Under the pieces are notes generated by a model. It ran no database searches and was not told the DNA's origin. It saw only the letters and a program-made list of their open reading frames with translations. From Candidatus Amarolinea dominans (GTDB lineage: Bacteria; Chloroflexota; Anaerolineae; SSC4; Amarolineaceae), in the NCBI GenBank assembly GCA_016719785.1, contig JADJYJ010000001.1, positions 1 through 64,000 on the forward strand: 64,000 nucleotides of DNA. Reading direction: 5' to 3'. Below, piece by piece: positions 24,474 through 33,572 of the stretch; the stretch's first letter is position 1; each line of letters starts with the position of its first letter. The translations under genes were made by a program, and so were the position numbers.

Positions 24474-25026
24474 CGCACACCTCCGGCTTGCACGTTGGCG
24501 CACCGAAGCATGATATGCCGCGGACAGCGCCGTCACGCCGGAGACGTGACCTACGGTTGAAGCATGACCTACGGTTGAAGTTAGCCGGACGATGTCACGC
24601 CGCGACGCCCACTGATACATCAAACCCGCTCAAGCGGGTTGCGCCGGTGGGAACCCGTCTTGACAGATTCTGGTGGTTCAGACCGTGAATTCATTCACGG
24701 GCGGGCGTTGGCGCGCAACCTTGCGAAGGCCCGCCGGGCAAGGGGCTTTTGTGGGTGAGATCGTTTTCGGCTTGCCCAACGCCGGATGGTGCAGCCAGCC
24801 TTCGCAAGGGGTGACGGGCGTCACGCCGGGGGCTGCCGGATGAATCCGGCGTTATGGTGGACGCCGATTCTAAAAACCGGGTTGACCGCGCAGCCCAGTG
24901 CATCGTCATACTGACCAGAAGCCGCCAACATCGCCTCTGCGCCGATTCGACCCGCAGCGTCGCCAGATCGAATCGAGGCTGTTTCGAAAACCGCTTCCCC
25001 ACTTCTATTTTTCGGAGGATTCGCAC
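24474..25026. other. Repeat-rich intergenic region
   Basis: About 550 bases without a convincing gene. They hold the palindromes listed separately, plus an inverted pair CCTTGCGAAGGC (near 24720) and GCCTTCGCAAGG (near 24798). A ribosome-binding GGAGGAT at 25013-25019 belongs to the next gene. Confidence 0.6.
24532..24850 (+). repeat. Cluster of four different short palindromes
   Basis: GTCACGCCGGAGACGTGAC at 24532-24550, AACCCGCTCAAGCGGGTT at 24623-24640, CCGTGAATTCATTCACGG at 24683-24700, and GCCGGATGAATCCGGC at 24835-24850. Each is a perfect hairpin with a 2-7 nt loop. They look like REP or BIME-type interspersed elements. No REP-associated transposase was seen in the window. Confidence 0.75.
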
Positions 25027-25692
25027 ATGAAAAAGACGTTTGTATTCCTGTTCCTGGTTCTGCTCCTGGCCTTGAGCGCCATCCCGGCGCTGGCTGAGGA
25101 GCCGACACCGCCGATGCCGCCGTCCCGCTTCACTCTGTGGGGCACTGTCACCGCCGTTGACGCCACCAACCACACCTTCAGTGTCAACGTGCTGATCTAT
25201 CGCGGCGGTCGAGGCGCACCGCCCACCACGGCCACCCTGCACACCAACCAGCGCACCCGCTTCGCCATCCACACCGACACCGGCAACGTCCCCGGCGCCT
25301 TTGCCGATGTGGCGGTCGGCCAGACGCTCATGGTCAATGGCGTGCGCGCCCAGGGCAACTTCCATGCCCAGATGGTCTTGATCAACGCGCCGCTGCCGCC
25401 GCAGCTCTTCGCCATCGGCGGCAAGATCACCGCGCTGGACGGCACAGCCCACACCCTGACCCTGGAAGTGGTACGCGCCATGCCGCCTTCCCTGGGCATC
25501 CTGCCCGGCGACAGCGTGGTGATTACCACGGACGCCAACACGCACTTCTGTGCGGCCACGCCAGGACAGCCCTGCACGCCCATCACCTTTGCCGACCTGG
25601 CCGTGGATGACCATGTCATGACCAACGGCGCGGTGGTGAACAGCGCCTTCCTGGCCCGCCAGGTGACCAAACTGCCGCCCCCGCCGCAGTAA
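25027..25692 (+). CDS. Secreted DUF5666-like beta-domain protein
   Basis: 221 residues with a clear signal peptide (MKKTFVFLFLVLLLALSAIP...ALA-E). Two similar beta domains follow: residues 36-125 (FTLWGTVTAVDATNHTFSV ... GQTLMVNGV) and 126-218 (LFAIGGKITALDGTAHTLTL ... DDHVMTNGAVV), the pattern of DUF5666 OB-like repeats. Ligand and role are unknown. A strong terminator follows, so this is a single-gene transcript or the end of one. Confidence 0.78.
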   Translation: MKKTFVFLFLVLLLALSAIPALAEEPTPPMPPSRFTLWGTVTAVDATNHTFSVNVLIYRGGRGAPPTTATLHTNQRTRFAIHTDTGNVPGAFADVAVGQTLMVNGVRAQGNFHAQMVLINAPLPPQLFAIGGKITALDGTAHTLTLEVVRAMPPSLGILPGDSVVITTDANTHFCAATPGQPCTPITFADLAVDDHVMTNGAVVNSAFLARQVTKLPPPPQ

Positions 25693-25713
25693 TCTGCCGC
25701 AAGCGGAACAAAC

Positions 25714-25751
25714 AAACGGGCCGAGTTTCTGATGAAACTCGGCCCGTTTTT
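25714..25751 (+). terminator. Rho-independent terminator, probably bidirectional
   Basis: Perfect 16-bp stem: AAACGGGCCGAGTTTC at 25714-25729 and its complement at 25734-25749, with a TGAT loop and a T-run to 25751. It lies between the convergent DUF5666-like and VIT-family genes, and the A-run on the left arm could serve the opposite direction. Confidence 0.93.
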
Positions 25752-25852
25752 GTCTGCCTTACATGACTCCCACTCATTCAGGCCACCGCATACTGCGTGA
25801 ATGGTCGAACCTCAGGAGATTGGAAACCCAAGACGATCTGTTTCTTGGGGTT

Positions 25853-26569
25853 CTAACTGGCCGGTGCGCCGAAGAGGGAGCCGATGAAGTATCCGGCCAG
25901 CGCGGACGCGATGCCGATCACCATCATCTGCAGGCCGCTGCGGGCCGGCACCCCTACCGTGATGCGGGCCTTGAAATAGCCTACGGCAAACAGCGCCAGC
26001 GCCGACAGCACGAGGGCAACGATCATCCCCTGCGCCGGCGCCAGGAAAAAGAAGGGAGAGAGCGGGATCAGGGAGCCGATGACGGCCGAGAAGCCGACCC
26101 ACAGCGCGGTCTTCAGCAGCCCCTTGTTCTTCACCGGCTGCAGTTCCAGCTCGTGCGCCATCATGATGTCAACCCAGTGTGCTTCATGCTGGCTGACATG
26201 CTCCACCACTTTGTCCAGCAGCTCGCCCTCGAAACTCCAGCCCTGGAAAATCTCGCGAATCTCCTGGCGCTCCAGATCGGGCATTTCTTTGATCTCGCGC
26301 CGCTCGCGCGCCATCTGCGCATGATAGAAATCGGCATTGGCCAGTGACGAGGTGTACGCGACCGCGCCCATGGAGATGGACTCCGCAAAAGTAGCCGCCA
26401 ACCCGCCCGCAATGATGATGCGGATGTCCTGCGAAGCGGCGGCAACACCCAGGATGACGCCCAGCGTGTTGACCAGGCCATCCTGTCCCCCCAAAATAAT
26501 CTCACTCAAACGCGCGCCCAGGCCGTGACTTTCACGTGCCGGGACTAACGCACTGCCTGCTGCTGCCAT
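25853..26569 (-). CDS. VIT1/CCC1-family iron/manganese transporter
   Basis: 238 residues. The first hydrophobic pair (IILGGQDGLVNTLGVILGVA and IIIAGGLAATFAESISMGAV) is the VIT1/CCC1 signature. A cytoplasmic, acidic, helical metal-binding segment follows (about 80-150; EIKEMPDLERQEIREIFQGW, HEAHWVDIMMAHE), then three TM helices. Family members export Fe(II) or Mn(II) from the cytoplasm. AGGAGG precedes the ATG. It lies 47 nt downstream of a TrmB-type regulator gene on the same strand and is probably in the same operon. Confidence 0.88.
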   Translation of the reverse strand: MAAAGSALVPARESHGLGARLSEIILGGQDGLVNTLGVILGVAAASQDIRIIIAGGLAATFAESISMGAVAYTSSLANADFYHAQMARERREIKEMPDLERQEIREIFQGWSFEGELLDKVVEHVSQHEAHWVDIMMAHELELQPVKNKGLLKTALWVGFSAVIGSLIPLSPFFFLAPAQGMIVALVLSALALFAVGYFKARITVGVPARSGLQMMVIGIASALAGYFIGSLFGAPAS

Positions 26570-26616
26570 ACCAACCTCCTACAAACTGGTCAAATACGGA
26601 TAGAAATAGAATTTCA

Positions 26617-27414
26617 TCATTCACGCCCCAGCACTGCCCGATCGAGTGGAGCCAGGTGCGCCAGCATCTCTACTGGCAACTCCTGCCCCAGACGCTGGGT
26701 GAACAGTTCCTGCCAGATGTACTCGCGCGCCACAAACACCAGGTGGGGGTTGGTGGTCCAGGCCGCGCTGGCTGCTTCTGTCGTACCGCCGATCAAGGCG
26801 GCCTGCCGATCCGCCACCACGATGACGATGCCGCGGCCCACCCGATGCACCGCGGTCTCGGCCTGCGGGTGATGGCGCACCTCTCCGACCGTCAGCGTAT
26901 TTTCGCCAAACAACAACGCATGAACCGCAACCCCCCGCTGCTGCGCGGCCGTTAGGGCGCCCTGCAGCGGGGCCAGCGTGCGATCGTGCAAACCGACATA
27001 GAGTTCGGCGCTGGCTGCATCAATCATGGCCTGCGCCCGCTGCACGATCTGCGCATCGCCGCTGATGTTCCAGATCTGGGCCGGCTCGGCCGGCACGGCC
27101 AGGGCGGTCAGGTCCGCGGCCAGACCATCCACGCAGGTCTCGAACTGCTGTCGCATCTGCGCCACCAATTCGTGCGGCGGCAGCGGCGCATAGCGCACCC
27201 CTTTCGCGTCCTCGGGCAGCGTCAGGATGGCGCCGCGCTGCGCCAGGCGTCCCAGCGCTTCGTATACCATGCTGCGCGGCACGCCTGACGCCTTGCTCAA
27301 CTGATAGCCGCTGGCCGCGTGATGTTGCAGCAGCGCCAGATAGACGCGGGCTTCATATTCGGTAAATCCCAGGGCGCCCAACTGGCGCTGCAGTCGCTCA
27401 CTCATGTTCATCAT
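26617..27414 (-). CDS. TrmB-family transcriptional regulator
   Basis: 265 residues. The N-terminal winged helix reads LGFTEYEARVYLALLQHHAA SGYQLSKASGVPRSMVYEAL (split here for length), typical of TrmB proteins. A coiled helix (residues 85-105) and a phospholipase-D-like effector domain from about 115 (ELYVGLHDRTL, VVADRQAALIGG) follow. Members bind sugars or other ligands. Here the downstream VIT-family transporter gene suggests a metal-linked regulon. A perfect inverted repeat lies immediately before the start, a likely self-regulatory operator. Confidence 0.85.
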   Translation of the reverse strand: MMNMSERLQRQLGALGFTEYEARVYLALLQHHAASGYQLSKASGVPRSMVYEALGRLAQRGAILTLPEDAKGVRYAPLPPHELVAQMRQQFETCVDGLAADLTALAVPAEPAQIWNISGDAQIVQRAQAMIDAASAELYVGLHDRTLAPLQGALTAAQQRGVAVHALLFGENTLTVGEVRHHPQAETAVHRVGRGIVIVVADRQAALIGGTTEAASAAWTTNPHLVFVAREYIWQELFTQRLGQELPVEMLAHLAPLDRAVLGRE

Positions 27415-27417
27415 CTA

Positions 27418-27441
27418 TAGTAGTTCACTTCCAAACTACTA
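27418..27441 (-). promoter_or_regulatory. Inverted-repeat operator candidate before the TrmB-type gene
   Basis: TAGTAGTT at 27418-27425 and AACTACTA at 27434-27441 form perfect 8-bp arms with an 8-nt spacer, ending 3 nt from the start codon. Position and symmetry suit autorepression by the TrmB-like dimer. Confidence 0.6.
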
Positions 27442-27606
27442 CAAGTATCTCATACCCAGGGCGAATTGTCAACTGTTGGCAGTTCAACCAATCGGTAGTA
27501 AAATAAGCGCTATCTTGCGCATGATGTTCCCCGTGGATGATCCTGCCGAGCAGCAGAGACGCCGCTTGCAGCAGCAAAGAATCAGCTTGAACGAAAGGAA
27601 CCAACC

Positions 27607-30582
27607 GTGCAAACCAGAGCCTTCGCACCACGAGGACACCGCACCATCAGTGGGAGCATCTCGCTTCTGCTCAGCGTCCTTGCCGCCAGTCTCCTCATCC
27701 TGGCCGCCGCCGTTTTGGCTTCTGCCAACGCCCACACCGAGGCTCCAGAGGCCAACGACCTGCGCGTCAGCCAGGTCTACGGCGGCGGCGGCAACGCCGG
27801 CGCCACGTATACGAACGATTTTATCGAGTTGTTCAATGCGGGCGCCGGCTCGATCAATCTGAGCGGTTGGAGCGTTCAGTACGCTTCGGCCACCGGCACA
27901 TCCTGGCAGGTCACCAACCTGAGCGGGAGCCTGGTCGCAGGGCATTACTACCTGATCCAGGAAGCGCAAGGCGCCGGCGGCACCACGCCCTTGCCAACGC
28001 CGGACGCCACCGGCACAATTGCGATGAGTGGCTCTACCGGCAAGGTGGCCCTGGTCAATAGCACGACGGCGCTCACTGGCGCTTGTCCAACCGGTGCCAG
28101 CATCATTGACTTTGTTGGTTACGGTCCTACGGCCAACTGCTACGAAGGGGCTGGTCCGACGGCGGTCTTGAGCAATACCACCGCAGCCCTGCGTAATGGC
28201 AACGGTTGTACGGATACTGACAACAATAGTGCCGACTTTACTGCAGGCGCGCCCACCCCGCGTAACACGGCTTCAGCGATCAACACCTGCGGGCCGGACA
28301 CCACACCGCCCACCGTGCTCAGCACGATCCCCATCAGCAACGCCACCAATGTGCTGCTCAACAGCACGGTGCAGGTCACGTTCAGCGAAGCCGTGAGCAA
28401 CGTCACCAGCAGCACCTTCACCGTGGTCAGCGCCGGCGGCCCGGTCACCGGTACAATCAGCGGCAGCGGCGCCAACCGCACCTTCACGCCGGGCGCGCTG
28501 CTGGCGCCAACCACCCTTTTCACCGCCACGCTGACCACCGCCATCACCGACCTGGCCGGCAACCCCATGCTGAGCAACTATGTCTGGAGCTTTACGAGCG
28601 GCGCGGTGTCCGTGTGCGGCGCGCCGGCCACGCTGATCAGCGCCATCCAGGGCAGCGGCACGGCCAGCCCGCTCGTGGGGACAACGCTGACGATCGAGGG
28701 CGTGGTCAAGGGTGATTTCCAGTCTACGACGACCGAGCTGAGCGGATTCTTCGTGCAAGAGGAAGACAGCGAAAGCGACGGCAATCCGGCCACGTCTGAG
28801 GGCATCTTCGTCTACGACAACGGCTTTGGCGTGGATGTCAGCGTCGGTCAAGTGGTGCGCGTGACTGGAACCGTGGCCGAATACTACACGCTGACCGAGT
28901 TGAACGCGGTCGGCGCGGTCAGCCCTTGTCCGGGCAGCCCCACAACCACGCCGGCCGCAATCACCCTGCCGGTCAGCAGCCTGACCGACTGGGAGCGCAA
29001 CGAGGGCATGGCGGTCCAAATTCCATCCACCCTCTACGTCACCGAGCACTACGACCTGGGCCAATACGGCCAGGTATCGCTTTCGGTCAGCGATCGCCTG
29101 TATCAGCCGACCGCGCTGGTCGCGCCCGGCGGTGTCGGCAGCCCGCGTGACCTGCTGCAGGACTTGAACAATCGCAGTCGCATCCAGTTGGATGACGCCA
29201 ACCTGCAGCAAAACCGGGACCCCATCGTCTACCCGCCACCCGCGCTGACGGCCGCGAACACGCTGCGCACCGGCGACACCGTGAGCGGCCTGACCGGCGT
29301 GCTGTTTTACTACGGTTCCGCGTACATGATCGAGCCGACACTGCCGCTGAGCATCACGCACAGCAACCCGCGCAGCGCAGCCCCTGCGGCCGTGGGCGGC
29401 AACGTGCGCGTCGCCAGCTTCAACGTGTTGAACTACTTCAACGGTGACGGCCTGGGCGGCGGCTTCCCCACCTCGCGCGGGGCCGACACCCTGGCGGAGT
29501 TCAACCGCCAGCGCGCCAAGACCATCGCCGCCATCGTGGGCCTGAACGCGGATGTCATCGGCCTGATGGAAATGGAAAACGACGGCTACGGCGCCACCAG
29601 CGCCATTCAAGATCTGGTCAACGGGCTGAACGCGGCCACGACGCCCGGCGCCTACGCCTTCATCAACCCCGGCGTCGCCACCTTTGGCGGCGACGAGATC
29701 GCGGTTGGGATCATCTACCGTCCGGCAAAGGCCACGCCGGCGGGCGCCGCCGTCACCCTGAGCACCGGCGCGTTCGATCAAAGCCCGGCTGTGCGGCGCA
29801 ACCGCCAGCCGATGGTGCAGACCTTCGCGGATGCCACCTATGGCGAGAAGTTCACCGTGGTTGTCAATCACCTCAAGTCCAAAGGCTCCGCCTGCAACAC
29901 ACCCGTCGGCGTCTTTCCGCCCGACCCGGACACCGGCGATGGGCAGGGTAACTGCAACATCACCCGCACGATGGCCGCCAACGAATTGACCGCCTGGCTG
30001 GCGACCGACCCCACCGCCAGCGGCGATCAGGACTTCCTCATCATGGGCGACCTGAACGCGTACACCAAAGAGGACCCGATCACGGCCATCACCGGCGCCG
30101 GTTACACCAACCTGGTGGCGAGCGGCCTGGGCGCCCATGCCTATTCCTACGTGTTCGACGGGCAGAGCGGCTATCTGGACCATGCGCTGTCCACCGCGCA
30201 CCTGGCCGCCGCGATCTCTGCTGTAGACGAGTGGCACATCAACGCCGACGAGCCGCGTTCGCTCGACTACAACCAGGAATTCAAGACCCCCGGCCAGATC
30301 ATCAGCCTCTACGCACCAGACGCCTATCGCTCATCGGATCATGACCCGGTGGTCGTGGGCATCAAGTCATGCGCGTGGTACGATACCAACTGCAGTTGCG
30401 GCGGCGCCAGCGACATCACCGACGTGATCTTCACGGCCAACGACTGGGGCAAGACCAGCGGCTTTGCTCCGCGCAACGATGTGGCCGGCGGGGCCGGCGC
30501 GTTCCCCGCGCCCGATGGCATGGTCAACATCCAGGATGTGCAAGCCGTCGCCAGCCGCTTCACCGGCGCGACCTGCTCATGA
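27607..30582 (+). CDS. Secreted ExeM/NucH-like nuclease with lamin-tail, Ig-like and dockerin-like parts
   Basis: 991 residues. A signal peptide lies at about 15-42. A lamin-tail (LTD) domain spans about 50-195 (DLRVSQVYGGGGNAGATYTN, FIELFNAGAG), a Big_5-like Ig domain 232-335 (PPTVLSTIPISNATNVLLNS), an OB-like ExeM/NucH region 340-590, and an endonuclease/exonuclease/phosphatase domain about 598-920 (VRVASFNVLNYFNGDG, GLMEMEND, VVNHLKSKGSAC, IMGDLNAYTKEDP, SSDHDPVVVGI). Catalytic Glu, Asp-Asn and Asp-His are present. The last 60 residues (DITDVIFTANDWGKT ... DGMVNIQDVQAVASRFTG) resemble a dockerin repeat pair. It probably degrades extracellular DNA. The start is GTG 27607 after GAAAGGA. Confidence 0.85.
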   Translation: MQTRAFAPRGHRTISGSISLLLSVLAASLLILAAAVLASANAHTEAPEANDLRVSQVYGGGGNAGATYTNDFIELFNAGAGSINLSGWSVQYASATGTSWQVTNLSGSLVAGHYYLIQEAQGAGGTTPLPTPDATGTIAMSGSTGKVALVNSTTALTGACPTGASIIDFVGYGPTANCYEGAGPTAVLSNTTAALRNGNGCTDTDNNSADFTAGAPTPRNTASAINTCGPDTTPPTVLSTIPISNATNVLLNSTVQVTFSEAVSNVTSSTFTVVSAGGPVTGTISGSGANRTFTPGALLAPTTLFTATLTTAITDLAGNPMLSNYVWSFTSGAVSVCGAPATLISAIQGSGTASPLVGTTLTIEGVVKGDFQSTTTELSGFFVQEEDSESDGNPATSEGIFVYDNGFGVDVSVGQVVRVTGTVAEYYTLTELNAVGAVSPCPGSPTTTPAAITLPVSSLTDWERNEGMAVQIPSTLYVTEHYDLGQYGQVSLSVSDRLYQPTALVAPGGVGSPRDLLQDLNNRSRIQLDDANLQQNRDPIVYPPPALTAANTLRTGDTVSGLTGVLFYYGSAYMIEPTLPLSITHSNPRSAAPAAVGGNVRVASFNVLNYFNGDGLGGGFPTSRGADTLAEFNRQRAKTIAAIVGLNADVIGLMEMENDGYGATSAIQDLVNGLNAATTPGAYAFINPGVATFGGDEIAVGIIYRPAKATPAGAAVTLSTGAFDQSPAVRRNRQPMVQTFADATYGEKFTVVVNHLKSKGSACNTPVGVFPPDPDTGDGQGNCNITRTMAANELTAWLATDPTASGDQDFLIMGDLNAYTKEDPITAITGAGYTNLVASGLGAHAYSYVFDGQSGYLDHALSTAHLAAAISAVDEWHINADEPRSLDYNQEFKTPGQIISLYAPDAYRSSDHDPVVVGIKSCAWYDTNCSCGGASDITDVIFTANDWGKTSGFAPRNDVAGGAGAFPAPDGMVNIQDVQAVASRFTGATCS

Positions 30583-30661
30583 CCAGCAGTTCCAACGGTC
30601 TTACTTGGACGACCGGCACGTCGGGAACATAGTACACTTGACGGCGGGAGGAGACTCACAA

Positions 30662-31882
30662 ATGATTGGCCAACTTAAAGTCAAGAACTACCGTAGCCTG
30701 GCCGATGTCACGGTCAGCTTCGATGTGTTGACCGTTCTGGTGGGGCTGAATGGTTCCGGCAAAAGCAACCTGGTAGATGTGCTGCGGTTCGTTTCCGAGG
30801 CGCTCACGCATGGGCTGGACTCCGCTGTGATCAAGCGTCATGGCATGAGCGCGCTGCGTCGTTGGTCGGGCAAAGGCCGGCCTTACGATGTGGAGATCGG
30901 GCTTTCGGTAAGCGGCAATGGAACCTTAGCCGCCGACTACCAATTCACACTCGGCAGCGAACTGCGGGGCGGGTACCGCGTCAAGTCCGAGCGCTGTGAA
31001 GTGCGCGACCTATCCGGCCAGTCCTCGAAGCTGATCAGCAAGTTCGAAACCCTCAATGGCGAGTGGGGCGCGTCACCGCTAGAGACTGCGCCAGCCCTTC
31101 AACAAACCGCGCTGGCGCTGCCGCTGCTGACAGGACTCGAGCCGTTCCGGCAGGTGTATGACCTGCTCACGAGCATGAGTTTCTACAACATCGTACCCAA
31201 TGATTTGACGGAGCCGCAAAAACCAGCGAATGTTCACCCCTTGACCGAACGGGGCGATAACCTCGCCAGCCTACTCAGAGAACTGAGGCGGAGCCACTCC
31301 ACCGTTTCCAAGGAGCTTGAAAGCGCCTTGAACAGCGTCATGGGCGATGTCCTGGGCTATCAAGTCGCTCAGGTGGGCGGGTACCTGGTGACGAAGCTGC
31401 GTCACACCGGCGCAGGCAAAGACCAGCAACCGTTGTTCGAGTTGTCCCAAGAATCTGATGGCACCTTGCGTATGCTTGGTATTTTGTCGGCGCTCTACCA
31501 AACACCCCCCCGGGGATTGATTGCACTGGAGGAGCCGGAACTAACCATACATCCTGGGGCGATGAGCCTGTTGTGGGAGGAGATTCTTGAGGCAACTCGA
31601 CGGCGTGATGGACAAATGCAGGTTGTCCTGACAACGCACAGCCCCGATCTGCTCGACATGTGTGAAGCCGACCAGATTCGAGTCGTAGAAAAAATCAACG
31701 GCATCACACACGTCGGGCCGGTGGCGGAAGACCAAAAGCAGATCATCCAGCAGAAATTGTTCGCCCCTGGGCAGTTGCTGCAGGCCCAGGGCCTGATTCG
31801 AAGAGCTGATTGCTGCGCGCGCGATATCTCAGCCAACGGTGACGCCTCGGCCAGGCGCAGGAGCGTTGAGTGTAAGCCATGA
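30662..31882 (+). CDS. AAA-family ATPase, RecF/OLD-like (AAA_21)
   Basis: 406 residues starting MIGQLKVKNYRSLADVTVSF; GGGAGGAG precedes ATG 30662. Walker A is GLNGSGKS (28-35), Walker B is RGLIALEEPELTIHPGAMSL near 280-300, and the H-loop region is VVLTTHSPDLLDM. ATPases of this type often sit next to DUF4276 or HNH partners in defence loci, but none is present here: the next gene is convergent. The last 25 residues (RADCCARDISANGDASARRR) are atypical, so the 3' end may have been truncated or frameshifted. Confidence 0.8.
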   Translation: MIGQLKVKNYRSLADVTVSFDVLTVLVGLNGSGKSNLVDVLRFVSEALTHGLDSAVIKRHGMSALRRWSGKGRPYDVEIGLSVSGNGTLAADYQFTLGSELRGGYRVKSERCEVRDLSGQSSKLISKFETLNGEWGASPLETAPALQQTALALPLLTGLEPFRQVYDLLTSMSFYNIVPNDLTEPQKPANVHPLTERGDNLASLLRELRRSHSTVSKELESALNSVMGDVLGYQVAQVGGYLVTKLRHTGAGKDQQPLFELSQESDGTLRMLGILSALYQTPPRGLIALEEPELTIHPGAMSLLWEEILEATRRRDGQMQVVLTTHSPDLLDMCEADQIRVVEKINGITHVGPVAEDQKQIIQQKLFAPGQLLQAQGLIRRADCCARDISANGDASARRRSVECKP

Positions 31883-31889
31883 GGCTTAT

Positions 31890-33542
31890 CTATGAACTGA
31901 CTCGCCCCCTGGCGATCCGCTCCTGTAGATGCGGCGGCCATTGGGAGGGGTCTTCCGAGGGATAGATGCGCAGCTCCGGCCCGTTCATCCGCAGCAGGTC
32001 CGCGGTGCGGCAGTGAAGAAGGCGGCGCGCCGCGGCCAGACCGCTGGCGGTGACTCCCGCCACGCCGTGACTCAATGTGCTTGCGCCCACCATCAGCAGC
32101 CCCTCGATCTCAGTGCGGATCGGAAACGCGCCTGGGCCCACCTGGCTGCGGCTCTTGGCGATGCCGTACAGATTGCCGGCCGTGGCGTTGATGTAATGCT
32201 CGTTGGTCAGGGGCGTGCCCAGGCTCCAGTAGACCACATGCTTGCTCAGGCCGGGAATGCGCCGCTCCAACCCCTGGATCATGCGCCAGGAAAAATCCTC
32301 CTTCAGCGCCAGGTAATCCGTGGAGCGCTGGCCCGTGGTGTCGCCGGCCCACTGCTTGAACGCATCATAGCCCACAAAAGTGAAAGCCTCGCAGGTGTGA
32401 TGGCCGCCATGCATCTTGGAGGGGTCCTTCAAGGTGGTGACGGTGAGGAACATGGCCGGGGGCGTCTCCGCTTCCAACACCGCCGCGGTCAGGCCCTGAC
32501 GATAGAGCCGATCCACGTCCGCATGATCGTAGAACCAGAAGTTGCCCGAATCCAGCCCGGCCGCGGCCAGGTCCATGTCCACCGCAAAGAAGAGGCTCAG
32601 CGCCGACCCGGAATAGACGACGCGGTCGAGTTTGCGGCGCAGACCGCTGCTGAGGTGTTCCCGGCCCACGAGTTGACCAAAGGTCACTTCGGGGTCCGCG
32701 TTGCTGATCACGGTGGGGGCGCGCAGCTCAGTGCCATCGGCCAGCCTCACGCCCACCGCGCGGCGGCCCTCCAGCAGGATGCGGCTGACCGCGGTGTTCA
32801 GGCGAATCTCGCCGCCGGCCCGCTTCAAGGCCCGCACAAAGGCGCGGGGAATGGCAAAACCACCGCCGCGCGGATAGTAGCCGCCGTCCAGATAGTGGCT
32901 GGCGACGCCGGCATGGATAAAAGCCGACACCTGCGAAGGCGGCAGCCCGTGATCGCCCGACTGCCCGGCCAGGATCGCCTTGAGCAAAGGGTCGGACACG
33001 TAATGGTCAATCAAATCCTGACCGCTGCGCCGGCTCCACTGCAGCACCGAGGCCGCCGGCCCGGCCGCGGCCAGCGCGCTGCCCACGCTGCGCACCCGCC
33101 CCAGGCGGGCGAGATCGTCCATGAGCGCGGGCAGGGCATTCAGGTAGCCTTCGATGCCCCGCGCCTCGCGCGGGAAGCGCTGCTTGAGGCGTTCGGCGAA
33201 GCGATCCTTGCCCTTGGGAATATCGAACCGCTCCTCCCCCACCACGATGTGGTCGTAGCCATCCGGGTTGAGCTCACAGAACTCCAGGTCTTGCGAGACG
33301 CCCAAGCCCTGGTAGACCTGGCGCAGCCCGCCGCCCGGCTGCAAATCACCGAGGTAGTGTACGCCGGGGCTGAAGCGATAGCCCTGCAGCGTGAACGAAT
33401 GGCACCAACCGCCGGGCACCTCGTGCCGCTCGCAGACCAGCACCTTCAACCCGGCCTGGGCCAGGGGCAGCGCCGCGGCCAGCCCCCCGGCGCCGGAACC
33501 GATCACAATTACATCATAGTCGTTGTTATCGTCGTTGTTCAT
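31890..33542 (-). CDS. FAD-dependent oxidoreductase, carotenoid isomerase/desaturase-like
   Basis: 550 residues. Dinucleotide-binding motif VIVIGSGAGGLAAALPLAQA near 11-30, then VCERHEVPGGWCHSFTLQGY (glycine pair near 43) and FSPGVHYLGDL, as in CrtISO/CrtI-type enzymes. The C-terminal FAD contact is GLLMVGASTLSHGVAGVTAS. No carotenoid synthase or cyclase gene is in the window. The start lies within a set of tandem 13-nt repeats, each containing an ATG; only the copy nearest the gene reads in frame, and no ribosome-binding site is clear. The substrate is unknown. Confidence 0.8.
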   Translation of the reverse strand: MNNDDNNDYDVIVIGSGAGGLAAALPLAQAGLKVLVCERHEVPGGWCHSFTLQGYRFSPGVHYLGDLQPGGGLRQVYQGLGVSQDLEFCELNPDGYDHIVVGEERFDIPKGKDRFAERLKQRFPREARGIEGYLNALPALMDDLARLGRVRSVGSALAAAGPAASVLQWSRRSGQDLIDHYVSDPLLKAILAGQSGDHGLPPSQVSAFIHAGVASHYLDGGYYPRGGGFAIPRAFVRALKRAGGEIRLNTAVSRILLEGRRAVGVRLADGTELRAPTVISNADPEVTFGQLVGREHLSSGLRRKLDRVVYSGSALSLFFAVDMDLAAAGLDSGNFWFYDHADVDRLYRQGLTAAVLEAETPPAMFLTVTTLKDPSKMHGGHHTCEAFTFVGYDAFKQWAGDTTGQRSTDYLALKEDFSWRMIQGLERRIPGLSKHVVYWSLGTPLTNEHYINATAGNLYGIAKSRSQVGPGAFPIRTEIEGLLMVGASTLSHGVAGVTASGLAAARRLLHCRTADLLRMNGPELRIYPSEDPSQWPPHLQERIARGRVSS

Positions 33543-33572
33543 CGTCGTTGTTCATCGTCGTTGTTCATCGTC
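33522..33572 (-). repeat. Tandem 13-nt repeats spanning the oxidoreductase start
   Basis: On the minus strand the unit is GACGATGAACAAC, three perfect copies and a fourth shortened by one base (GACGATAACAAC). Because 13 is not a multiple of three, each ATG is in a different frame. Only the copy at 33542 gives the long product (MNNDDNNDYDVIVIG). Confidence 0.85.

Noticed and set aside
28273..30237. 654-codon minus-strand open frame
   Set aside because: It is antisense to the clearly real nuclease gene and reads as low-complexity Ala/Gly/Arg/Val sequence without domains.
30662..31882. AAA ATPase as part of an anti-phage system
   Set aside because: No nuclease, DUF4276, HNH or reverse transcriptase partner is adjacent, and the next gene is a convergent oxidoreductase. 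Defence function is not supported.
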